Below, piece by piece: positions 7,960 through 16,069 of a stretch of DNA of 64,000 nt. Positions within the stretch are counted from its first letter, which is position 1. Each line of letters starts with the position of its first letter. The DNA comes from a bacterium. Its GTDB lineage: Bacteria; Hinthialibacterota; Hinthialibacteria; OLB16. The notes beneath the pieces are model-generated. The model was not told the origin of the DNA and searched no databases. It was given only the letters and a program-made list of their open reading frames with translations. The stretch spans positions 62,001 through 126,000 of the forward strand of contig JAJVIK010000006.1 of assembly GCA_022072055.1 (NCBI GenBank). The letters run 5' to 3'. Made by a program: the position numbers and the translations under genes.

Positions 7960-9981
7960 TCAATCCTGCTGCATGACCACGACGCGCGAGAGCTCGTCAA
8001 AACCGGTGACTCCCGCGAGCACCTTGCGCTTCCCGGCCTCCTCGAGGGTGATCATCCCTTCCTCGACCGCCACGCGCTGAAGCTCCTTCTCGTCCGTGCC
8101 GTGAATGATCGCCTCTTGCACCTTGTCGGTGACCTTCAGAACCTCGTAAAGGCCGGTCCGACCCGCGTAGCCCGTTCCGAAGCAGGTGGGGCAGCCCTTG
8201 GCCTCGAAGATCTTCTTCTTGCCCTTAAGTCCGAGGAACTCTTTGGCCAGCGGTTTCGGTTCCACCTCGGTTTTGCACTCGGGACAAAGGACACGCACCA
8301 GGCGCTGGGCGATCACACCCTGCAAGGAGGTGGCGATCTGGAAGCGGGGGACCTCCAGGTGTTGGAGCGCGGTGAGCGCGCTCACCGCGTTGTTGGTGTG
8401 AAGGGTGCTGAAAAGTAGATGGCCGGTGTTGGCGGCGCGCACCGCGGTGGCCGCGGTCTCCGGATCGCGAATCTCGCCCACCAGCAGAATATTCGCATCC
8501 TGGCGCAGCACCGAGCGCAGACCCGAGGCGAAGGTGATCCCGATCTTGGGATCGACCTGCACTTGATTGATCCCCGGAAGCTGGTATTCGACCGGGTCCT
8601 CCAGGGTCACGATGTTCCGGGTGCTTTGATTGATCTCCGCAAGCGAGGTGTACAGCGTGGTGGTCTTGCCGGAACCGATCGGGCCGGTCACCAGCACCAT
8701 CCCGTAGGGGCGATGGATCAGCTCCTTGAGCGCGGAGAGGCTTTCCTCCTCAAGGCCCAGATGACCGAGACCCTTGAGCACCTGGGTTTCATCGTGGACC
8801 CGCAAGACCATCTTCTCCCCCAGATTGGTCGGGAGCGAGGCGGCGCGCAGGTCCTTGCGACGGCCCTCATATTCGTAAGAGATATGGCCGTCCTGGGGGC
8901 GGCGACGTTCGGTCACGTCCATCCCTGCGAGCACCTTGAGGCGCGAAACGGTGGGGATGCCCATGTCTCTCGGAATGGTCATGATGTCATACAGCATGCC
9001 ATCGATGCGGTAGCGGATCCGAAGCCCTTTTTCCTGCGGCTCGACATGAATGTCGGTGGCCTGCGTGTTGAGCGCTCCCTCGATGATCTTGGCCACCATC
9101 TTCACCGCCGAATCGCTGTCCAAGAGCGCGCGGAAGGAGTCCTCGTTCCCGGCAATGGCCTTGATGCGTTGGGTTTGAGTGTCGGGAACCACCACGAACT
9201 CATCGATTCGCTTGAGCAATTCGCGTCGATCCGCCAAATGCGGAACGATCTCGTGGCGGGTCATCATCTCGAGCTTCTTGATGATCGAGGAGTTGCGCGG
9301 ATCGCTCATCGCCAGGTGAATCTTCTTTCCCCGGCGGCGGAACGGGAGAAGCTCGTGGGTCTTGATCAGATTGTCCGGGACCAGATTCACCACCTGAACC
9401 TCGATGGGAAGATCGGTGAGGACTATCGGCTCGATGTCGAAATGCTTCTTGAACACCTCGGCGACCTTGTCGAAGGAGGCGAAGCCGCCCGAGACCACGG
9501 CCTGGGAGAACCGAGTTCCCTCCTTCTTGGCGAGCTCATCCGCCTGGGCGGCTTGGTCCTCGGTCAGGACCTTTTCCTGGATCAGGAACTCTCTCACCGA
9601 GGCGCCCCGCGCCATGCGCTCCTCGGTTTCGCGGCGGAGCTCCTCGGCCAGATCATCCAGGGCGTCCGGCTGGACAATGCGGTGCTTGATAAGAAGCGAG
9701 GAGAGCGGGGTCTGAGTCTCGGCCATTTCGCCCAGGAGCTCCTGCCATTGCTCGCGGGTCACCACTCCCTTCTCGATCAGGATCTCCTCCATGTGGCGAC
9801 CCTGCTCCTCGAGCTTCTCCACAAGGTTCTCAAACTGCATGGAGCTCTCCTTGAGACGCTCCTTTTCGCCGGTGAACGGGCGGGTCACGTCCACTGTCAT
9901 CAAGTCCTTGAGGGTCGAAAGCGAGAAGGCTTCCGAGGAAAGGATCTCCTTGAGGCTTTTCCTGCTGGGTGCGATCAACAT
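7960..9981 (-). CDS. gspE: type II secretion / pilus assembly ATPase
   Basis: 673 codons. The C-terminal half is a full assembly ATPase: Walker A GPIGSGKT at 433-440, Walker B region LLVGEIRD near 499-506, and a zinc-binding pair of CxxC motifs (C566/C569 and C597/C600). Upstream, about 100-240, are helical MshEN-like repeats ending in VPDNLIKTHELLPF. The first 65 residues are an unusual charged extension. It powers pseudopilin polymerisation from the cytoplasmic face. Gene order pseudopilins-gspE-gspF suggests one transcript from the promoter near 11570. Confidence 0.95.
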   Translation of the reverse strand: MLIAPSRKSLKEILSSEAFSLSTLKDLMTVDVTRPFTGEKERLKESSMQFENLVEKLEEQGRHMEEILIEKGVVTREQWQELLGEMAETQTPLSSLLIKHRIVQPDALDDLAEELRRETEERMARGASVREFLIQEKVLTEDQAAQADELAKKEGTRFSQAVVSGGFASFDKVAEVFKKHFDIEPIVLTDLPIEVQVVNLVPDNLIKTHELLPFRRRGKKIHLAMSDPRNSSIIKKLEMMTRHEIVPHLADRRELLKRIDEFVVVPDTQTQRIKAIAGNEDSFRALLDSDSAVKMVAKIIEGALNTQATDIHVEPQEKGLRIRYRIDGMLYDIMTIPRDMGIPTVSRLKVLAGMDVTERRRPQDGHISYEYEGRRKDLRAASLPTNLGEKMVLRVHDETQVLKGLGHLGLEEESLSALKELIHRPYGMVLVTGPIGSGKTTTLYTSLAEINQSTRNIVTLEDPVEYQLPGINQVQVDPKIGITFASGLRSVLRQDANILLVGEIRDPETAATAVRAANTGHLLFSTLHTNNAVSALTALQHLEVPRFQIATSLQGVIAQRLVRVLCPECKTEVEPKPLAKEFLGLKGKKKIFEAKGCPTCFGTGYAGRTGLYEVLKVTDKVQEAIIHGTDEKELQRVAVEEGMITLEEAGKRKVLAGVTGFDELSRVVVMQQD

Positions 9982-9994
9982 GGCTTCATGGTCC

Positions 9995-10501
9995 TCACTC
10001 GTAGGGTTGGCTGCGTTCGACTCCCGGCCAGGAGGTCAGCACCTGGGGGGGACGTGTTTCCTTGACAACATAGTACCAGGTCGCGTCGCCCTCCGACTCG
10101 CCCTCGGCGGGAGAGGACGCCACCGCACAATACATCCGTACGGTCACACCGCCATCATCCTGAACCAGCGCCGCGGAGTCTCCCTCCATGATCCGCGCCA
10201 GCAGGTTGATGGGCGGTTTGTGGACGGTCACCTGGACGCGAGTCCCGTGGAAATCAAAACGGGTGAGAGAGTCGGGTGGATTCGCCAGCGCCCGCATCAC
10301 CGCCCCGTGGCAGGCCCAATCGGCCTGAACCGAGGCCACCGCGGCGTGGCTGACCGTGTTCGCGTCCACAAGGGTGTTTTCCAGCACCCCGATCAGAAAA
10401 GTCACCAGGAGCAGCGCTGCCAGGGCGATGATCAGGGCATAGCCTTTTCGCTCAATCTTGCGTTTCCACCGAAGCATCCCCAACCGTCCCGGAGCGCTCA
10501 T
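9995..10501 (-). CDS. GspK/PilX-like minor pseudopilin component
   Basis: 168 codons. A basic N-terminus (RKIERKGYALIIALAALLL) leads into one hydrophobic helix, as in GspK or PilX proteins, but the usual glutamate at mature position 5 is not present. The rest is a small soluble domain. The first codon overlaps the stop of the preceding pseudopilin as ATGA. Position between GspJ-like and GspE genes supports a role at the pseudopilus tip. It is shorter than typical GspK (about 300 residues), so it may be a reduced version. Confidence 0.7.
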   Translation of the reverse strand: MSAPGRLGMLRWKRKIERKGYALIIALAALLLVTFLIGVLENTLVDANTVSHAAVASVQADWACHGAVMRALANPPDSLTRFDFHGTRVQVTVHKPPINLLARIMEGDSAALVQDDGGVTVRMYCAVASSPAEGESEGDATWYYVVKETRPPQVLTSWPGVERSQPYE

Positions 10502-11085
10502 GGCTTTTTCTCCACGATTCTCAGCTCCCGGCTGACAGGTCGATCCTTGAAGCGCTCATCCGTGAGAGTGACCACGAGCCGCTGAAGAGTCGGTCCGGTG
10601 GCCTCCGCGACGGGCGTGGCGGACCATACCAGATTCTCTTTGAATTCCAGGGTGAAAAGATTCTGGAGGGAGGCCTGTGAACTTCGACCGGGGGCGAGGT
10701 CCGGATCGAGGCTTCGGATGACCGCCCTTTGTCCGCTCCCCGGCGAGGGTTCCTCGACCGTGTAAATCACCTCCCGTAGGTCCACATTCGGCTCCTCCCC
10801 CTGAACCAGGACATTCGCCCGCAGGAGAGTCTGGCTTGCGGATTCCGGGTTCGGAGAAGCGATGGAGACTCCCCCCGGCTGGTACGCGGGAAACCGCCCC
10901 GCGAGATCGCGGGACACGGCGGTCTGCAACAACCGCAGCCGTTCGCCGCGTGACAGGACCGACATGCGCTGGTGGACACTCTTGGTGCTTGTGAACATCA
11001 AGTGAAAGCCCATCGCCCCCACGAGCAGGGCGGAAAGCATCACCGCCATCAGCTCGATCAATGTCATCCCCCGTCGGCCGGACAT
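10498..11085 (-). CDS. GspJ-like minor pseudopilin
   Basis: 195 codons from an ATG at 11085 that shares one base with the stop of the previous gene (TGATG). A short leader MSGRRG is followed by MTLIELMAVMLSALLVGAM, a class III prepilin signal with glutamate at mature position 5, cleaved by the GspO/PilD peptidase. The soluble domain has GspJ-like strand patterns and ends with LVVTLTDERFKDRPVSRELRIVEK. It is expected to sit at the pseudopilus tip with the I- and K-like partners encoded on either side. Confidence 0.8.
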   Translation of the reverse strand: MSGRRGMTLIELMAVMLSALLVGAMGFHLMFTSTKSVHQRMSVLSRGERLRLLQTAVSRDLAGRFPAYQPGGVSIASPNPESASQTLLRANVLVQGEEPNVDLREVIYTVEEPSPGSGQRAVIRSLDPDLAPGRSSQASLQNLFTLEFKENLVWSATPVAEATGPTLQRLVVTLTDERFKDRPVSRELRIVEKKP

Positions 11086-11531
11086 CAGAGATCTCCCTTC
11101 GAGTCCAGCACGCTTGTGGTGAACACAAGCTGCTCCATGCCCTGAGGCCCCACCCAGCCGATGGTGAGCTCCAGATCCGTCAGCCCCTCCTCCGGTCCCT
11201 CCGAGGGGAGCATTTGGAAGGTGAAATCGGTGTTCCAGGCTTTTTCCGGTTCGAGCTTTTCGCCCACTTCCCGCCAATCCGGGGTGGCCTTGAGCTGCTC
11301 AAGGACCTCCCGCGCGCGCTGGAGGGCGAAATCGTACTGGTCCTTCTCGAGCTGAATCTTGCTCGAATAGACCATCACATTGAGAACAAACAGGGAAAGG
11401 AACGAAATAATCAACAGGGCGACGGAGATCTCAATGGCGGTGAATCCGCCTTGGTGACCGTCCGTCCGAACCGACCTTTTCAGATGGATGAGGAGCCGAC
11501 TCAACCCCGGTAATTTACAGTTCATTCTCAT
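11085..11531 (-). CDS. GspI/PilV-like minor pseudopilin
   Basis: 148 codons from ATG 11531; ATG 11525 is also possible. A start at 11567 is unlikely because it would place the promoter -10 inside the gene. A long basic leader precedes GGFTAIEISVALLIISFLS, a prepilin signal with glutamate at mature position 5. The soluble domain begins with the charged helix QLEKDQYDFALQRAREVLEQ. First gene of the pseudopilin-gspE-gspF operon. No good Shine-Dalgarno is visible, consistent with a short leader from the promoter at 11557-11586. Confidence 0.75.
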   Translation of the reverse strand: MRMNCKLPGLSRLLIHLKRSVRTDGHQGGFTAIEISVALLIISFLSLFVLNVMVYSSKIQLEKDQYDFALQRAREVLEQLKATPDWREVGEKLEPEKAWNTDFTFQMLPSEGPEEGLTDLELTIGWVGPQGMEQLVFTTSVLDSKGDL

Positions 11532-11556
11532 GCACGGATGCTCGGGATGATGGGCT

Positions 11557-11586
11557 ATGATACGCATCCGTTTTCCGAGGCGTCAA
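11557..11586 (-). promoter_or_regulatory. sigma70-type promoter of the pseudopilin-gspE-gspF operon
   Basis: On the minus strand TTGACG (11581-11586) is followed by 18 nt and TATCAT (11557-11562), 5 of 6 matches in each box. The start of transcription would be near 11550, about 20 nt before the ATG at 11531. Confidence 0.6.
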
Positions 11587-11617
11587 TGCCTATTTTTCCC
11601 TCCATCCGCCAATTTTT

Positions 11618-12211
11618 TCACGGTTCGGGTTCGAGGCTCGAAGGGCCGGTCGCTCGGTAGCGACGCCCGCATCCGCAGACCAACCTCTCAGGGAGGCGCG
11701 CTCCACAGACGCAGGCCCATCCCTTGGGCGCGGCGGGGTTGCCCGCCACCATCTGGAAGGGGGCGACATCCCGTATGACCACCGCCCCGGCGGCCACCAT
11801 GGCATAACACCCCACTCGCACCCCGCAGAGGATCACGCTTCCCGCGCCCAGGGTGGCTCCGGTTTCGATGACAGTCGGGAGGAACTCCTCGCGCCGCTTC
11901 TTGAAGCCCACCCGTGGGTTTTTGACATTCGTAAAAGTGACACTCGGCCCGACAAAAACCTCATCCTCGATCCGGACCCCATCCCACACCGCGACGTGGT
12001 TCTTGATCGTGACATGGTCTCCGATCCGCGCGCCGCCCTCAACATAGACATAGTCGCAGAGATTACAGCTCCGCCCGATCACCGCGCCCGGAAGGACATG
12101 GACAAACGCCCAGATGCGGGTTCCTTCCCCGATTTGAGCGGACTCCACCAGCGCGGTGGGATGAATCCGGACGCCCGACGGGCCGGACCCTCCGGGAGCT
12201 CCGGCGCTCAC
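11618..12211 (-). CDS. hexapeptide-repeat acyltransferase (WbpD/WlbB-like)
   Basis: 197 codons from a GTG. Repeating [IV]GxxxxI-type hexapeptides (IHPTALVESAQIGEGTRIWA and onward) build a left-handed beta helix that binds acetyl-CoA. The block FTNVKNPR and the closing MVAGNPAAPKGWACVCGARL, with a small Cys cluster (CVCG...CGCG), match the family that N-acetylates 3-amino sugars on UDP for polysaccharide synthesis. It starts 3 nt after the dehydratase stop, with AGGTGG 7 nt before the GTG. The sugar substrate cannot be fixed from sequence. Confidence 0.85.
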   Translation of the reverse strand: MSAGAPGGSGPSGVRIHPTALVESAQIGEGTRIWAFVHVLPGAVIGRSCNLCDYVYVEGGARIGDHVTIKNHVAVWDGVRIEDEVFVGPSVTFTNVKNPRVGFKKRREEFLPTVIETGATLGAGSVILCGVRVGCYAMVAAGAVVIRDVAPFQMVAGNPAAPKGWACVCGARLPERLVCGCGRRYRATGPSSLEPEP

Positions 12212-12213
12212 GT

Positions 12214-14436
12214 TCAGGCCACCTGACGTTCAGGTCCGCCCTGACGGCGTGTGTTGCGGATTCGGTAGGTGGACACCCGGGAGGCGTGCTTGCGGGTCGC
12301 GGAGCGGGCGATCCGCTCCGGCACCACCCCCTGCGAGGCGTCCGTGACCGCTTCCAGGCGGTTGGTGGGGGAGATCTTCTCGCGGCGTTTCTCCATCCGC
12401 TGCATCCGTTGAGCGCCCAAGACATAGCGCTCTCGGTCAAGCGAGCGATTGTAGGTCTCCAACTTCCCGGAGCGCATCCTCTGCGGGTCGAGGAGTTCCA
12501 CTCGCTTGACTCCAAGTTGAAGGCGCAACAAGTCCCCGGTCCTGAGAAAGAGGATATGCCCGCCCTTGATCGCCTCCGGCGTGATGTGCCCAATCGCCGC
12601 CCCGTAGGTCACACCCGAAAACCGGCCATCTGAGAGCAGGATTGCGATCCGGCGGAGCTGACTGTTGGTATTGATGTGGTGCATCGGGGTGAACATCTCG
12701 GGCATCCCGAACGCCTCCGGACCCTGCCCGCTGATCACCACGGCGACTTTGAACAGGCCGCGGTCGATCATCATGTTGAACAGGCTGGTTCGGTTCATCA
12801 GATTGGCCTGGGCCTCGGTCGGATCCCCCTCCTCGCGGTTGGCGACCATCATCGCGAGCAGCGCCTCCTTGGAAAGAGATTTCTGATGGCGGAGGGCGTT
12901 GATCAGATGCGCGTCCGTGAGCCCCGCGTTGGCCTCATCCTCGTTCTCGTAGTACAAGACATAAAAAACCTTCTCATCGAATTCGCGGACTTGCTGGTCG
13001 CTGAATCCGCTGATCTTGAGAATCGCGGACTCGAAGAAGTTCCCGCGCAAGACCTCCACTCCCGAGATCGCCCGGCGCGGCTTGGCCAGGATGATCGGGT
13101 TTGTCGTAACACCCGAGGGGTCCAGCCCCTTCTTATTCGCCAGGCGGTCCTTCCACAAGGCTCCGGTGACTGTCGGCGCGGCCAGGGTCATGGGAACACC
13201 GTTCTCGACCAATGCCGAGTAAAGGGTCTCCACTCCCCGGATCTTTCCCTCGCAACACTGTTCGGCCAAAGCGAAAATGTCGCGCCCCTCGGTGAGCGAG
13301 TAATCGAACAGGTCGGGAATCGGGTGCGAATTGCGGATGCGCTGGTAATCCCACAGGTCGAATCGATAGCCGGCGTACAGCATCGAGGCGACCAGGTGTT
13401 TCATCAGATTCGTGGACCCGCCCGTGGAGGAATGGACTCGGATCGCGTTGTCGATGTTCCTCGACAGGATGTTGGACACCGAGAAATCCGGTTTTCCGAG
13501 GCAGGCGATCAATCCCTTGGTCGCGGCGCGCGCCTGTTCCTGGGTCGGTGGTTCCGTCAGCAGCTCCACGGAGGGATGAACCAATCCGAGGGCCGAGATC
13601 ACCATCCGGGAGGAGTTCCCGGTGCCGTAGAACGCGCAGATTCCCCCCTTGGAGTCACAGGTATGGATCGCCAGCTCCTTCTCGATTCGCTTGTGGTCCG
13701 CCTTGGAGAGCAGATGGAGTTGAACCGCGCGCCGAAGGATCCCCTGGAAGGCCTGGTTGGAGCTGCACTGAAGGATGTAGCCCAGGGTCTCCTCCAGGTC
13801 CCGCGCCAGGGACTCATGCCCCTTGGCGCGCGCGGCGCCGGCGAGCTTCTCGAGCTCCTTGCGCAGGGGGGCCGGAATGGCTCCGCCTCGGAGCACATGG
13901 GCGGGGACAAAGGTGGCGTGCAGGGGGAAATCCTCGCGGGCAAGACGGGTGGCGTCCAGGTTCGCCAGGCCGTTCAGAACCCCGAAGGGGGACTTGTCGC
14001 ACCCGGCGAGCACAATCGCCGAATGGTAACTGTGCGCCTCCATCTGGTTCACCACCATGTCCGAAATGAGATTCCGCGAGGCCAGCGAGTAAGACATGCC
14101 CAGCGTGCTCTGCGCGGTGCCGTCACAGAGGACCGGAATCCCGAAAGAGAAGGGAACCCCGCCCTCCGCCCAAACCGCCGCCGCAAAGCGCAGACGTGTC
14201 TCGCCATCGGTTACATGCGCCGGATGGTCGGAGGACCCGCCGATGATCGCGACTCGAGGGGCATTGTTCTCCAAGCGGTCGTAGATCTCCCCCATGGTGA
14301 CCGTCTTGAGCGACGCCTTGAGTGTCCGCCGAGCCTCGTCCAACAGCGCGGCCACCGTGATCGGTTCATTGGCCTTGCCCTGAACCTGGTCGTGGTACGG
14401 GTTGTAACCTTTCAGCCTGATGTAGGATTCCGTCAT
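12214..14436 (-). CDS. IlvD/Edd family dehydratase (aldonate or dihydroxy-acid type)
   Basis: 740 codons from ATG 14436, preferred over an upstream TTG because AGGAG is 12 nt away rather than 3. The iron-sulfur ligands of the family are recognisable: LCDGTAQSTLGM, LAGCDKSPFG and CDSKGGICAFYGTGNSS; STGGSTNLMKHL is the substrate-loop signature. These enzymes dehydrate 2,3-dihydroxy acids or sugar acids such as xylonate and gluconate. It is longer than IlvD (about 560) and Edd (about 600), with an extended N-terminus and basic C-terminus. Its neighbour is a cyclase-family hydrolase rather than branched-chain amino acid genes, which favours sugar-acid catabolism. Confidence 0.85.
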   Translation of the reverse strand: MTESYIRLKGYNPYHDQVQGKANEPITVAALLDEARRTLKASLKTVTMGEIYDRLENNAPRVAIIGGSSDHPAHVTDGETRLRFAAAVWAEGGVPFSFGIPVLCDGTAQSTLGMSYSLASRNLISDMVVNQMEAHSYHSAIVLAGCDKSPFGVLNGLANLDATRLAREDFPLHATFVPAHVLRGGAIPAPLRKELEKLAGAARAKGHESLARDLEETLGYILQCSSNQAFQGILRRAVQLHLLSKADHKRIEKELAIHTCDSKGGICAFYGTGNSSRMVISALGLVHPSVELLTEPPTQEQARAATKGLIACLGKPDFSVSNILSRNIDNAIRVHSSTGGSTNLMKHLVASMLYAGYRFDLWDYQRIRNSHPIPDLFDYSLTEGRDIFALAEQCCEGKIRGVETLYSALVENGVPMTLAAPTVTGALWKDRLANKKGLDPSGVTTNPIILAKPRRAISGVEVLRGNFFESAILKISGFSDQQVREFDEKVFYVLYYENEDEANAGLTDAHLINALRHQKSLSKEALLAMMVANREEGDPTEAQANLMNRTSLFNMMIDRGLFKVAVVISGQGPEAFGMPEMFTPMHHINTNSQLRRIAILLSDGRFSGVTYGAAIGHITPEAIKGGHILFLRTGDLLRLQLGVKRVELLDPQRMRSGKLETYNRSLDRERYVLGAQRMQRMEKRREKISPTNRLEAVTDASQGVVPERIARSATRKHASRVSTYRIRNTRRQGGPERQVA

Positions 14437-14451
14437 GGATTCCAATCTCTC

Positions 14452-15078
14452 CTAAAGGGGGCGGGCCACGGCGCGGCAAGGAGAGCCGTCGCCATCCCGG
14501 ATCTTGAGTGGAAGACAGATGAATTCGACATCCCCCTCGGGTAGCCCGGAAAGGTCCAGCCCCTCCACCACCACGACCTCATTCCCCAGCAGCACGTGAT
14601 GAACCCGGTGTCCCTCGCAACCGAACGGCTCGATGGACAAATAGTCGATCCCCACCAGGCCGACCTCGCGCTCCACCAGGTATTCCGCGGCGTCGGGGTC
14701 GAGCGCCACAAAATCGGAGCGAAACTCGGACTTGTTCAGCCAGTTTGAACAGGCGGTGCGCAGGAGCACCCGCGTGGCGCCGTTCAGATTGACGCGTTCG
14801 AGGTCGGCGCGCGAAATCCGTCCCCGCGCTTCGGAGCAATCCACCACGCGAGCGGGTCCGATCAACTTGTCCAGGTCGATCTCATGCAGCCGTTTGCCGT
14901 CCTGAACGAAGTGAAAGGGGGCATCCAAATGGGTTCCGAGATGGCTCGGAAACTGGAGCAGGGACGTGTTGCAGGAATCCCCCGCATCGATCCGCGCCTG
15001 GGGCGTGATCGTCGGTGATGGGTCCCCCGGCCATGTCACAAGGGCGGGGTGAATGGAGCGGGTTAGGTCGGTCCACAT
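14452..15078 (-). CDS. cyclase family protein (kynurenine formamidase-like metal hydrolase)
   Basis: 208 codons. The motif HLGTHLDAPFHF is the metal-binding HxGTHxDxPxH signature of the cyclase family (PF04199), which includes KynB and other metal-dependent amidases or lactonases. DLTRSIHPALVTWPGDP is the typical start. No tryptophan-degradation gene is adjacent, so the formamidase role is not supported; with a dehydratase next door a lactone or cyclic-amide substrate is equally plausible. It is the first gene after the promoter at 15109-15137. Confidence 0.85.
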   Translation of the reverse strand: MWTDLTRSIHPALVTWPGDPSPTITPQARIDAGDSCNTSLLQFPSHLGTHLDAPFHFVQDGKRLHEIDLDKLIGPARVVDCSEARGRISRADLERVNLNGATRVLLRTACSNWLNKSEFRSDFVALDPDAAEYLVEREVGLVGIDYLSIEPFGCEGHRVHHVLLGNEVVVVEGLDLSGLPEGDVEFICLPLKIRDGDGSPCRAVARPL

Positions 15079-15108
15079 GGGGGGATAAATCCTCGGGACA
15101 ACTGCGCC

Positions 15109-15137
15109 ATTATCGGCTCTAAGTCCTTTGGATTCAA
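15109..15137 (-). promoter_or_regulatory. sigma70-type promoter for the cyclase-dehydratase-acyltransferase genes
   Basis: On the minus strand TTGAAT (15132-15137), 17 nt and GATAAT (15109-15114, 5 of 6) precede the ATG at 15078 by about 25 nt of leader. It would drive the three genes down to 11618. Confidence 0.55.
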
Positions 15138-15159
15138 GCCCGCAAGCGCGATTTACTCG

Positions 15160-16056
15160 CTATTTCTCTCGCTCCAAGCGGTTTTCAAGGGTCCCGACAA
15201 GGCGTCCGAGGTTCCGAAAAAGGGCCGCCTCATGGCGCTGGACCTTGCTCCTTTCAACCCTCACAAGCCGCGAGGCGCGGTAAGCTGCCCAGCGCCAGGT
15301 CACATTCCACAGTAGACGCGCGACTCCCCAATTCCGATAGGCCAGAGAGCTCTTTCCACTGAGGTAATGGGAGCGTCGGAAGTTCGCCTGGGTGGCGCGG
15401 CCCGGGATCAGGGGGTGGTAAACCAGGGCGTTCGGCTCGTAGCCGATGCGCGCCCCGGCATCCTGAGCTTGGTGCGCGAACTTGCTGTCCTCCCCCGCGC
15501 CGGAGGCCCCCACCCCCAGGCGCTCATCAAAGGGGAACTGTTGATACCATCGGGCCCTACCCCCCACATTCCCGCCCCCCAGGCCCTGGAAATCGCGCCG
15601 GGACTCCCCTTTGTCACAGGTCGGAACCATCGGGTACTCATGGGGCGAGAGGTCATCCGCCGGATCGGGGAGAATCCGCCCTTGCATGAGGTCATAGGGG
15701 GTTTCGCGGAAAAAGGCGAGACAGGCCGAAAGCCACCCCGGCGCGATCCGCATGTCATCATCCAGGAACAGGAGGATATCTCCGCGCGCCTCGGGGATGG
15801 CGTGGTTCAGGGCCGCGGACTTGCCTCCCAAGGGGTGGTGGATGTATCGCCCACGTTCTCCGAGCGACTCGGCAATCTCTCGCAGTTCGGTGGAGGGTTC
15901 GAGGCTCTTCCGATTGTCCAGGATGATGACCTCCACGCACTCCTGGGCGGACTGGAGCTCGGACCTCAGGTCTTCCGCCAATCGGCGGACATAGACCGAG
16001 TTCCCGCTGGTGGGGATGAGGATGGAGACAGAATCATTTGCGTGGTTATCAAGCAT
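15160..16056 (-). CDS. GT2-type glycosyltransferase
   Basis: 298 codons from ATG 16056. SVSILIPTSGNSVYVRRL starts a GT-A fold, FLDDDMRIAPGWL is the DxD metal and nucleotide-sugar site, and GLGGGNVGGRARWYQQFPFDERLG is the acceptor loop typical of family 2. LGVGASGAGEDSKFAHQ contains the ED motif that usually positions the catalytic base. It is last in the operon begun by the SPFH gene, 13 nt after the sulfatase, with no membrane segment visible. Product sugar unknown. Confidence 0.85.
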   Translation of the reverse strand: MLDNHANDSVSILIPTSGNSVYVRRLAEDLRSELQSAQECVEVIILDNRKSLEPSTELREIAESLGERGRYIHHPLGGKSAALNHAIPEARGDILLFLDDDMRIAPGWLSACLAFFRETPYDLMQGRILPDPADDLSPHEYPMVPTCDKGESRRDFQGLGGGNVGGRARWYQQFPFDERLGVGASGAGEDSKFAHQAQDAGARIGYEPNALVYHPLIPGRATQANFRRSHYLSGKSSLAYRNWGVARLLWNVTWRWAAYRASRLVRVERSKVQRHEAALFRNLGRLVGTLENRLEREK

Positions 16057-16069
16057 CACATTTCAGAAA

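Noticed and set aside
8419-10065. 548-codon plus-strand frame opposite gspE
   Set aside because: Shadow of an unmistakable ATPase with Walker motifs.
11618-11660. GGTTCGA-type tRNA T-loop
   Set aside because: It is the C-terminal coding end of the acyltransferase; no acceptor or anticodon stem can be formed.
12676-14544. 622-codon plus-strand frame opposite the dehydratase
   Set aside because: Shadow of a gene with intact iron-sulfur motifs.
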